A stretch of 64,000 nt of DNA, taken from assembly GCA_016709765.1 (NCBI GenBank), contig JADJMD010000009.1:62001-126000 (forward strand). The letters run 5' to 3'. Of the stretch, positions 19,401-25,435 are shown piece after piece; within the stretch, counting starts at the first letter, position 1, and every line of letters begins with the position of its first letter. The DNA comes from Ignavibacteriales bacterium. Lineage in GTDB: Bacteria > Bacteroidota > Ignavibacteria > Ignavibacteriales > Ignavibacteriaceae. A program made the position numbers and the translations under genes. A model generated the notes under the pieces. The model saw nothing but the letters and a program-made list of their open reading frames with translations, had not been told where the DNA came from and searched no databases.

Positions 19401-19713
19401 AGATTCAATAAATACAATTACTAGTATTAACCATAGTACAGATATCCCAACAGCCTTTTCATTATTACAGAACTATCCAAATCCATTTAATCCTTCAACA
19501 AAAATTCAATTTGAAGTTCCGCAATCTCAAAAAGTAGAACTGATTGTTTTTGATATTCTTGGCCGAAAAGTAAAAGAATTATATAATGATATTGCACTTG
19601 CTGGAATAATATCAATAGAATTTAAAGCTGATGATTTGGCCACTGGAATGTACATTTATCAGCTAAAAACAAAAGAATTATCAATCTCTAAAAAGATGGT
19701 ACTTCTAAAGTAA
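16447..19713 (+). CDS. Secreted lamin-tail/OB-fold/phospholipase-D-like T9SS protein
   Basis: A 1088-residue multidomain exported protein. In order: signal peptide (1-19); lamin-tail domain (about 20-165, I-I-N-E-V-Y-N-S-S-A-S-D-E-W-I-E-L); beta-rich region; YhcR/ExeM-type OB-fold (about 335-450, V-T-L-R-G-I-V-T-V-S and Y-I-Q-D-N-S-G-G-I-S-I-Y-G); FN3-like domain (540-640); two PLD-like domains with HxK(x)4D motifs near residues 746 (H-N-K-F-F-V-I-D) and 922 (H-H-K-Y-A-V-V-D); type A T9SS tail (Q-N-Y-P-N-P-F-N-P-S-T-K-I). Two HKD motifs suggest one complete active site. A secreted nuclease or phosphodiesterase is likely; the substrate is inferred from the OB-fold only. Confidence 0.85.
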   Translation: MTTLKYFFFTLILAASINAQSVIINEVYNSSASDEWIELLVVQDSVDLRNWDIRDFSSSGSAQQPLVFSNQSLWSNVKKGTVIIVAKAENSFSEDLDPSDYLLIVKANNALYFTGTAFSIAGSSEAVQIRNSSALHVFGVSWGAANAGSIPSPKVHFSGSSSSNTSVFFNEDSTPELTITSNWTVNGSASMGVGNTSLNIAWILSLRARVEGSGIVSLTPLVVSGDSVINLSFNYIREPQYNINALKIVFPQGFTWSQNSAQVSIDNFTAVTTVSADTILFSNVSFASDSILITIADVTTPIFTGNYKFIFQSGIDALFGDVSPAPILTVYGAPIPISEAKINDANGIGINLGDLVTLRGIVTVSNQFGSPSYIQDNSGGISIYGTTFSSLVQPGDEVLVSGTITQFNGLNQLEFPILHSIISSGNEVEPVLTTPSMLSNDGVAGIENYEGRLVRVNGVLVTELNGTTFSNWAYKNYMLTGSSSSDTVQIRIDNDTQIIGMVAPAGRFDVVGVLSQFKTSLPFIGGYQLMSRIPSDIISNGPIIEKYPEEVELTSNSITLDWSTINPGTSRIRYGFTTNYELGVIEPDNDFRITHNVTVPGLDVATIYNLQAFSVANSDTSFSSNIISSTTSAFPTTGEINVYFNNSVNTSVSSGVNANADANFTDLLIQKLNNAKRSIDVALYSLSGTVGANIATALVNAKNRGVKVRVIGEYDNRTTAPWTTLSSNGIPVIDDAYGSNDGSGLHHNKFFVIDYRGGAADSVWVIMGSWNPTDPGTNDDRQNLVMFQDVALAGAYTVEFQEEWGSNTATPNALNSRFGSRKFNNTPHNFVIGGVKVQSYFSPSDGTTARIAKTLSKAEKSINGSIMTLTRRDLADTIIAVKNHGSKTRLVLSNNTDSGTQFSYLQSNGVDIRLKGFSNGLLHHKYAVVDAEPFGYTPYLITGSHNWSSSAENSNDENTVIIQDDQIANFYLQEFAARYYEAGGTDSINTITSINHSTDIPTAFSLLQNYPNPFNPSTKIQFEVPQSQKVELIVFDILGRKVKELYNDIALAGIISIEFKADDLATGMYIYQLKTKELSISKKMVLLK

Positions 19714-19726
19714 TTATCTTAAATAT

Positions 19727-19757
19727 TTGTAAAAAAAAGGCTCTTTGGCTAATTTTG
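19727..19757 (+). promoter_or_regulatory. Bacteroidota-type promoter for atpD-atpC
   Basis: TTG at 19727-19729, 20-base spacer, then TAATTTTG at 19750-19757, matching the TAnnTTTG minus-7 box of Bacteroidota sigma factors. It lies 32 bases before the atpD ATG. Confidence 0.7.
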
Positions 19758-19789
19758 CATCTTAAAATTTTATAATAGAAGGTAACAGA

Positions 19790-21199
19790 ATGAGTGAGTT
19801 AAAAGGTAAAATTATTCAAATCATCGGTCCTGTAGTGGATATTCAATTTGAAGGTGGACATCTTCCTAAAATATATAACGCAGTCAGTATTCCAAGGACT
19901 TCAACAGAAGGTAAAAAAGAAGATTTGATTGTCGAAATTCAACAGCATTTGGGTGAAGATAGAGTGAGAGCGGTTGCAATGGATTCCACTGACGGTTTGG
20001 TTAGAGGTATGGATGTTTACGATACTGGAAAACCTATTACAGTGCCAGTTGGCCCTGCTACGCTTGGTAGATTGATAAATGTTATCGGGGACGGAATAGA
20101 TGGACTTGGAGAAATTAAATCTGAAAAAAGATATCCAATTCATCGACCTGCACCTCTATTTAAAAACCTTTCTACCCAATCTCAAATGTTTGAAACAGGT
20201 GTTAAAGTTATCGATTTAATGGAACCATACAGTCGTGGCGGAAAAACTGGATTGTTTGGCGGTGCCGGTGTTGGTAAAACAGTTATTATTCAGGAATTGA
20301 TTAATAATATTGCTAAACAGCATGGTGGATATTCTGTATTTGCAGGCGTTGGTGAAAGAACGCGTGAAGGAAACGATCTTTGGCTAGAAATGAAAGAATC
20401 AGGTGTTATTGATAAAACGGCACTTGTGTTTGGACAGATGAATGAGCCACCGGGAGCAAGGTTACGTGTTGCTCTTACAGGTTTAACTATTGCAGAATAT
20501 TTTAGAGACGAAGAGGGAAGAGACGTACTTTTATTTATTGATAACATTTTCCGATTTACACAAGCTGGTTCAGAAGTTTCCGCACTTTTGGGTAGAATGC
20601 CTTCTGCAGTTGGATATCAACCAAACCTAGCAACTGAAATGGGTGCTCTTCAAGAAAGAATTACATCTACAGATAAAGGTTCAATTACTTCTGTACAAGC
20701 CATTTACGTGCCTGCAGATGACTTAACAGATCCTGCTCCTGCAGCTGCTTTTGCGCATCTAGATGCAACAACTGTTTTAAGTCGTCAGATATCTGAACTT
20801 GGCATTTATCCTGCCGTTGATCCTCTTGAATCATCTTCAAGAATTCTTGAGCCTGGAGTACTTGGACAGGAGCACTATGATGTTGCTAAAAATTGCAAAG
20901 AAATTCTCCAACACTACAAAGATCTACAGGATATTATTAACATTCTTGGAATGGATGAGTTATCGGATGATGATAAGATTGTTGTTAGGCGTGCAAGAAG
21001 AATCCAGAGATTTTTTAGCCAGCCTTTCCACGTTGCAGAAGCCTTTACTGGCAAAGCTGGTAAGTATGTTAAATTAGAAGATACAATTCGCGGTTTTAAA
21101 GGTATCATTGATGGTAAATATGATGATATACCTGAATCTGCATTTATGTATGTTGGTGGAATTGAAGAAGTAGTTGAAAATGCAAAGAAGATGGCGTAA
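19790..21199 (+). CDS. atpD: F1F0 ATP synthase subunit beta
   Basis: The 469-residue catalytic F1 subunit that makes ATP from ADP and phosphate. It has the beta-barrel start (G-K-I-I-Q-I-I-G-P-V-V-D-I-Q-F), P-loop G-G-A-G-V-G-K-T near residue 155, G-E-R-T-R-E-G-N-D and the DELSEED-equivalent loop M-D-E-L-S-D-D-D-K. Full length. It forms a two-gene operon with atpC and is separated from the other ATP synthase genes, an arrangement known in Bacteroidota and Chlorobi. AAGGTAA upstream of the ATG serves as the ribosome site. Confidence 0.98.
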   Translation: MSELKGKIIQIIGPVVDIQFEGGHLPKIYNAVSIPRTSTEGKKEDLIVEIQQHLGEDRVRAVAMDSTDGLVRGMDVYDTGKPITVPVGPATLGRLINVIGDGIDGLGEIKSEKRYPIHRPAPLFKNLSTQSQMFETGVKVIDLMEPYSRGGKTGLFGGAGVGKTVIIQELINNIAKQHGGYSVFAGVGERTREGNDLWLEMKESGVIDKTALVFGQMNEPPGARLRVALTGLTIAEYFRDEEGRDVLLFIDNIFRFTQAGSEVSALLGRMPSAVGYQPNLATEMGALQERITSTDKGSITSVQAIYVPADDLTDPAPAAAFAHLDATTVLSRQISELGIYPAVDPLESSSRILEPGVLGQEHYDVAKNCKEILQHYKDLQDIINILGMDELSDDDKIVVRRARRIQRFFSQPFHVAEAFTGKAGKYVKLEDTIRGFKGIIDGKYDDIPESAFMYVGGIEEVVENAKKMA

Positions 21200-21201
21200 C
21201 A

Positions 21202-21609
21202 ATGGCTGAGTTAAACTTAGAAATAGTCACTCCATCTAAATCTGCTTTTAGCGGTGAGATTAAAGCAATAACTGTTCCAGGAACTAAAGGTCGTTTTCAG
21301 GTTTTAGTAAATCACGCACCAATTATAAGCACATTTGATATTGGAATTATTAAAGTAGATTTGCTTAACGGCAAATTTAATTATTACTCAACTGCGGGCG
21401 GAACAATTGAAGTGCTTGATAATAAAGTTTTGGTTCTTGCTGATTCGATTGAGTTAGTTTCAGAAATTGATGAAGAGAGAGCTTTAGAAGCCAAACGACG
21501 AGCTGAAGAAAGATTAGCAGAAAAGAATAGCGGAATAAACATCACAAGAGCTGAAGTCGCATTAGCAAGAGCTAACAATAGAATTCATACAATAGAAAAG
21601 TATAAATAG
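21202..21609 (+). CDS. atpC: F1F0 ATP synthase subunit epsilon
   Basis: A 135-residue central-stalk subunit that links F1 rotation to F0 and can inhibit ATP hydrolysis. The N-terminal beta-sandwich reads L-E-I-V-T-P-S-K-S-A-F-S-G-E-I-K-A-I-T-V-P-G and L-V-N-H-A-P-I-I-S. The C-terminal helical hairpin is present (R-A-E-E-R-L-A-E-K and A-R-A-N-N-R-I-H-T). It starts two bases after atpD and is followed by a bidirectional terminator. Confidence 0.95.
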   Translation: MAELNLEIVTPSKSAFSGEIKAITVPGTKGRFQVLVNHAPIISTFDIGIIKVDLLNGKFNYYSTAGGTIEVLDNKVLVLADSIELVSEIDEERALEAKRRAEERLAEKNSGINITRAEVALARANNRIHTIEKYK

Positions 21610-21632
21610 TATTAGAATGTTGTAAGCGATAA

Positions 21633-21659
21633 AAAAGCGAATCGAATTGATTCGCTTTT
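21633..21659. terminator. Bidirectional terminator between atpC and a convergent gene
   Basis: AAAAGCGAATC (21633-21643) and its perfect complement (21649-21659) around a five-base loop. An A-run precedes and a T-run follows, so it can stop transcription from both atpC and the minus-strand gene ending at 21661. Confidence 0.9.
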
Positions 21660-21660
21660 A

Positions 21661-22278
21661 TTAATTTAAATACCCATCATTCATAATTATCTTTTTAACT
21701 GCTGCTGCACTATCAACTTTGTTTTTAATTGATTTAAAATAATTAATAAGATAATTTAATCTTTCATTTTCATTTTTAAGTACTAGTAATTCTTGCTGCT
21801 GTTCATTAGTTAAACCTGATTTTTCAGCAACCTTATACGATTTAAGTTTTGTCGTTCTAAGATTATTCCAAAACGCTTCTTCTAATTTATAGTTTGCTAA
21901 TTCAACTATTTCTTCAAACTCCGAATGCAGTTCATCAATCAAATCACTATCAATTTCAACAATATCATCATCATATTTTTCAACTTCCGCAAGATAATAA
22001 CCATCTGGATGTTGAGAAGTATTATTTATTACAAATCGTTCAATTCCAGCTACAACTATATCTAATTCTCCATTATCATATTGCTTAGCTACAGAATCAA
22101 TAATCACATATACACCAACATCTGAAATCTTTCGGTCAAAGGATATTACTATCCCAAATCCGGAGTTTTCTCTTAAGCATTTTTCACTAAGGATTTTGTA
22201 TCTCATTTCAAAAATATGAAGTGGATATTTAGCTCCAGGAAATACAACTAGGTTTAATGGGAATATTGGAATTGTCAT
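21661..22278 (-). CDS. Lon N-terminal (LAN) domain protein
   Basis: A 205-residue protein beginning M-T-I-P-I-F-P-L-N-L-V-V-F-P-G-A-K-Y-P-L-H-I-F-E-M-R-Y, the signature of the Lon substrate-binding (LON/PUA-like) domain. No AAA ATPase or protease domain follows, so it is the stand-alone type found in many bacteria, function unknown. The C-terminal third is helical. I start at ATG 22278; a TTG nine codons upstream lies inside the preceding gene's terminator hairpin. It converges on atpC. Confidence 0.85.
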   Translation of the reverse strand: MTIPIFPLNLVVFPGAKYPLHIFEMRYKILSEKCLRENSGFGIVISFDRKISDVGVYVIIDSVAKQYDNGELDIVVAGIERFVINNTSQHPDGYYLAEVEKYDDDIVEIDSDLIDELHSEFEEIVELANYKLEEAFWNNLRTTKLKSYKVAEKSGLTNEQQQELLVLKNENERLNYLINYFKSIKNKVDSAAAVKKIIMNDGYLN

Positions 22279-22289
22279 ATTCAAAATAA

Positions 22290-22319
22290 TAAAAAAAGGA
22301 AGCAAATTTCTTCACTTCC
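22290..22319 (-). terminator. Intrinsic terminator after the superoxide dismutase gene
   Basis: On the minus strand GGAAG...CTTCC closes a 12-base loop (22298-22319) and is followed by a run of eight T (22290-22297). It lies 20 bases after the superoxide dismutase stop and separates it from the Lon-N-like gene. Confidence 0.75.
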
Positions 22320-22339
22320 CTAAATAAAAAAAATATTAA

Positions 22340-23059
22340 CTAAGCTTTAGAAAACAATTCGTTAACTTTATCCCAATTAACAACATTCCACCAGTTTTCT
22401 ATGTAGTCAGGTCGTTTGTTCTGATATTTGAGATAATATGCGTGCTCCCAAACATCTAATCCAAGAATCGGAGTTCCTTTTACTTCAGCAACATCCATCA
22501 AAGGATTATCCTGATTTGGTGTTGAACTAACGACCAGTTTACCATCTTGAACTAATAACCAAGCCCAACCGGAACCGAATCTTGTTGCGCCGGCAGCGCT
22601 AAACTTTGCTTTAAACTCTTCAAAGGAACCGAAAGCTGAGTTTATTGCATCGGCAACTTTACCATCTGGTTTTCCGCCGCCGTTTTGTTTCATTAAAGTC
22701 CAGAATAATGAGTGATTCCAATGTCCACCGCCATTATTTCTGATTGCAGCAGGAAGTTTAGAAATCATTCCAAACATATCGTACAAAGATCTTCCTTCGC
22801 TCTCAGTCCCTTCAACCGCTTTATTAAGGTTAGTAACATAACCGTTGTGATGTTTAGTGTAGTGGATCTCCATAGTCATTTTATCGATGTATGGTTCCAA
22901 TGCATCGTATGAATATGGTAATTGGGGCAATTCAAATTTTGCCATAGTATCTGTACTCCTTATATGATTTTTAATTGTATTTAACTTATTTTCTGCTTTC
23001 CCAAGTGCTTGAACAAGAGGGATTGTACCCAATGCATAAATGAACTTACGTCTTTGCAT
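22340..23059 (-). CDS. Fe/Mn superoxide dismutase with possible Tat leader
   Basis: A 239-residue form of iron/manganese superoxide dismutase, converting superoxide to peroxide and oxygen. Metal ligands are visible: His66 in E-I-H-Y-T-K-H-H, the His of N-H-S-L-F-W, and Asp and His in L-D-V-W-E-H-A-Y-Y. The first 38 residues (M-Q-R-R-K-F-I-Y-A-L-G-T) resemble a twin-arginine export signal. An internal ATG at 22945 (M-A-K-F-E-L-P-Q-L-P) matches the usual cytoplasmic start and has its own AGGAG ten bases upstream; the long start has AAGGAT. Both forms may be made. It lies 17 bases after the iscA-like gene. Confidence 0.92.
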   Translation of the reverse strand: MQRRKFIYALGTIPLVQALGKAENKLNTIKNHIRSTDTMAKFELPQLPYSYDALEPYIDKMTMEIHYTKHHNGYVTNLNKAVEGTESEGRSLYDMFGMISKLPAAIRNNGGGHWNHSLFWTLMKQNGGGKPDGKVADAINSAFGSFEEFKAKFSAAGATRFGSGWAWLLVQDGKLVVSSTPNQDNPLMDVAEVKGTPILGLDVWEHAYYLKYQNKRPDYIENWWNVVNWDKVNELFSKA

Positions 23060-23076
23060 AAAATTATCCTTTCTAA

Positions 23077-23427
23077 TTAAACACCAAAAGACTCACCACA
23101 ACCGCAACTTTTAGTTGCGTTCGGATTATTAAAAATAAACCCTTTTCCATTTAATCCGTCTGAAAAATCTAATTGAGTTCCGGATAAATAAAAAAGACTC
23201 TTACCATCAACAAAAAGTTTTACACCATCTTGTTCAATTATTGAATCACCTTCGCGATTTTCTGGATCAAAACCTAATGTATAAGTTAATCCGGAACATC
23301 CACCGCCCTTAACACCGATTCTTAATCCAAATTCTTGTGTTATTTTATTCTCATCCATTATGCGTTTAATTTCTTTAACCGCTTTATCTGTTATACTTAT
23401 TTCAGATTCAATTTGTGTGTTGCTCAT
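23077..23427 (-). CDS. Iron-sulfur assembly protein, IscA/ErpA family
   Basis: A 116-residue A-type Fe-S carrier (HesB family). The three conserved cysteines are Cys44 (G-G-G-C-S-G-L-T-Y) and Cys108/Cys110 (K-S-C-G-C-G-E-S-F). These proteins bind a nascent Fe-S cluster or iron and deliver it to apoproteins. It is the fourth gene of the iscR-iscS operon, 24 bases after the unknown 104-residue gene. Whether it is IscA, SufA or ErpA cannot be decided from sequence alone. Confidence 0.92.
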   Translation of the reverse strand: MSNTQIESEISITDKAVKEIKRIMDENKITQEFGLRIGVKGGGCSGLTYTLGFDPENREGDSIIEQDGVKLFVDGKSLFYLSGTQLDFSDGLNGKGFIFNNPNATKSCGCGESFGV

Positions 23428-23451
23428 TGCATACCTCTAATTAATTAATAG

Positions 23452-23766
23452 TTAAAATGAAAATGGATCGCCGGGTTTTGTGGTAACAAACTCAGGGTAA
23501 TTAATTTTCCATCCCTGACTGCTTGTTTTTACAAATATCCCTTCAGTCTCATAATACTCAGAAAATTGTTTTGCTAAACTTGCGAGATTATTATCCGATA
23601 AAGTTGTCCCTTTTTTCTCAAGAAACCCTTTTAATCCATATTGAAAATCTCTAAAGAAAAAATTTGAATTATGAAAAATTGGAAATTTTGCTTTTAAATA
23701 GTTCAAAAATATCTGATTCTCATTTTTCAAATCATTGTAAAGACCTGTTGTGTTTTTATTGCTCAT
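23452..23766 (-). CDS. Unknown small protein in the isc operon
   Basis: A 104-residue soluble protein I do not recognise. It is rich in aromatic and charged residues (N-S-N-F-F-F-R-D-F-Q-Y-G-L-K-G-F-L) with a helical N-terminal half and a C-terminal G-W-K-I-N-Y-P-E-F. No cysteine is present, so it is not IscU, ferredoxin or another cluster scaffold. The start overlaps the iscS stop by one base and the next gene is iscA-like, so co-expression is very likely. A helper role in Fe-S assembly is a guess from position only. Confidence 0.7.
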   Translation of the reverse strand: MSNKNTTGLYNDLKNENQIFLNYLKAKFPIFHNSNFFFRDFQYGLKGFLEKKGTTLSDNNLASLAKQFSEYYETEGIFVKTSSQGWKINYPEFVTTKPGDPFSF

Positions 23767-24962
23767 TATGATATTACAGTTTGTTTATAATTCTGCGATT
23801 TAGTTTTTTTCAAAGCCCTTAGTTTATTAATTGCTTCCACGACCTTTTGCGAAGCATAGTCAATCTCTTCTTTTGTGTTCAATCTTCCAAATCCAAATCT
23901 GACCGAACTTAGTGCCTGTTCATCAGTTAAACCAATTGCTTTAAGTATTCTGCTTGGTTTTGATGAACCAGACGCACAAGCTGAAGAATTTGAAAAAGCT
24001 AACTCTCTTAATTCAAGCATAAGTTTATCTGCACGAACATCATTAATACATAAATTCAAATTATTAGGTAGTCTTTGTTTCATAGATCCGTTGATAGATA
24101 TACCATCAAGATTTGAAATGATGTGTTTATAAAATCTATCTTTTAAGTCTAAAGTATGATCAAAATCTTTATTCAACTCTTCATCGCAAATTTCGATTGC
24201 TTTTCCAAATCCAACAATTGCAGGAACATTTAAAGTTCCCGGTTTTATAACACCTTCCTGCGCGCCCCCGAATAATCTTGGAGTCAATTTTGTCATTGGA
24301 TTCTTAGAATTGATATAAAGCGCTCCTATCCCTTTAGGTCCGTAAAGTTTATGCGCTGTAAAAGACATAAAATCTAAATTTATTTCGGATAGATCAAACT
24401 TTAGCTTTCCTACTGCTTGGGTTGCATCAACATGAAAAAGAATATTTTTTTCTTTACAGATATTCCCAATAGTTTTAATGTCGTTAACAGTTCCGATTTC
24501 ATTATTTGCAAATATGAGTGAAATAAATTTAGTATTAACTGTAATTGCTTCTGAAATTTTAGCAGGATCAACAATTCCAGATTTTTCAACGGCCAAAACA
24601 GTAACATCAAAGCCCTTGCGTGATAAATAATTAAGCGATTCACTAGTTGCGCTGTGCTCAATGTTTGATGTAATTATATGCCATTCAGATGGATTAACAT
24701 TTTCAGTTAAACCAAGGTGAACAAGATTTATAGACTCAGTTGCACCACTGGTAAAATAAATATCCTTTGAAGAGACTTTTAGAAAATTAGATATTATGTC
24801 CCTGGAATTTTCTACAGCGCTTTTTGCCATCCAACCAAAACTATGATTGCTAGAGGAGTTTCCAAATCGATCCTGTAAATAGGGAAGCATAACTTCCAAG
24901 ACTCTTGGATCAATCTGAGTTGTGGAATTGTTATCTAAATAAATAGGTGTTTTTATCATCAT
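23766..24962 (-). CDS. iscS: Cysteine desulfurase (IscS/NifS family)
   Basis: A 398-residue PLP enzyme that takes sulfur from cysteine for Fe-S clusters and tRNA thiolation. The fold type I signature is clear: Y-L-D-N-N-S-T-T-Q-I-D-P at the start, H-V-D-A-T-Q-A-V-G-K, PLP lysine in F-T-A-H-K-L-Y-G-P-K-G, and the mobile catalytic-cysteine loop S-S-A-C-A-S-G-S-S. The long cysteine loop marks group I (IscS/NifS) rather than SufS. The start touches the iscR stop. Confidence 0.95.
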   Translation of the reverse strand: MMIKTPIYLDNNSTTQIDPRVLEVMLPYLQDRFGNSSSNHSFGWMAKSAVENSRDIISNFLKVSSKDIYFTSGATESINLVHLGLTENVNPSEWHIITSNIEHSATSESLNYLSRKGFDVTVLAVEKSGIVDPAKISEAITVNTKFISLIFANNEIGTVNDIKTIGNICKEKNILFHVDATQAVGKLKFDLSEINLDFMSFTAHKLYGPKGIGALYINSKNPMTKLTPRLFGGAQEGVIKPGTLNVPAIVGFGKAIEICDEELNKDFDHTLDLKDRFYKHIISNLDGISINGSMKQRLPNNLNLCINDVRADKLMLELRELAFSNSSACASGSSKPSRILKAIGLTDEQALSSVRFGFGRLNTKEEIDYASQKVVEAINKLRALKKTKSQNYKQTVIS

Positions 24963-25369
24963 TATATAATATGAGCTAACTTAGTTTCATAAAATACTTT
25001 ATCAATCTTTTTCTGAACTTCAATCAATGGATCACGAATTTTACAGCAGTCCAAATATGAACAATCATCTTTTTCAGAATTAATAATTAAACACTCGGTA
25101 ATTTGATAGTTGGGTTCAACAGCTTTTATTAAATCAATTAAAGAAATTTCAAATGGATTTTTCTTAAGCGTATAACCACCTTTAACGCCTTGGTAAGATA
25201 TTGCAATATTATTTTTGGCTAAATTCTGCAAAACTTTGGCGACTAATTCAAACGAAATTTTGTAATTATCCGCAATTTCTTTTGCAGTAACAGCACTTCC
25301 ATGGTTTTTAATTGCCATATATCTAGCTGCCATTAGTGCATATTCTGATTTTTTTGATAGTTTAAGCAT
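24962..25369 (-). CDS. iscR: Rrf2 family regulator, IscR-like
   Basis: A 135-residue Rrf2 regulator with an N-terminal winged helix (S-K-K-S-E-Y-A-L-M-A-A-R-Y, A-K-E-I-A-D-N-Y-K-I-S) and G-V-K-G-G-Y-T-L wing. Four cysteines near the end (93, 103, 108, 109) fit the [2Fe-2S]-binding region of IscR. It heads the isc operon. A palindrome six bases upstream of its start closely resembles the E. coli IscR type 1 operator, so it probably represses its own operon when holding a cluster (inference from operator and family). Confidence 0.9.
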   Translation of the reverse strand: MLKLSKKSEYALMAARYMAIKNHGSAVTAKEIADNYKISFELVAKVLQNLAKNNIAISYQGVKGGYTLKKNPFEISLIDLIKAVEPNYQITECLIINSEKDDCSYLDCCKIRDPLIEVQKKIDKVFYETKLAHII

Positions 25370-25374
25370 AAATA

Positions 25375-25389
25375 AGACTAATTTAGTCT
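25375..25389. promoter_or_regulatory. IscR type-1-like operator
   Basis: AGACTAA-T-TTAGTCT is a perfect 7-bp inverted repeat. With its flanks the minus strand reads ATACC-AGACTAA-A-TTAGTCT-TAT, close to the type 1 IscR consensus (GACT-RWWWY-AGTC with ATA/TAT flanks). It lies between the minus-7 box and the iscR start codon, where binding would block transcription. Confidence 0.7.
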
Positions 25390-25393
25390 GGTA

Positions 25394-25424
25394 TAAACTT
25401 ATAAGAAAAAGTTTTTAATTGCAA
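25394..25424 (-). promoter_or_regulatory. Promoter of the isc operon
   Basis: On the minus strand TTGCAA (25424-25419), 17-base spacer, TAAGTTTA (25401-25394), one mismatch from the Bacteroidota TAnnTTTG box. The IscR-like operator follows at once downstream. Confidence 0.6.
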
Positions 25425-25435
25425 ATTTGGTGTGA

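Noticed and set aside
23452..23766. IscU or ferredoxin in the isc operon
   Set aside because: The protein has no cysteine.
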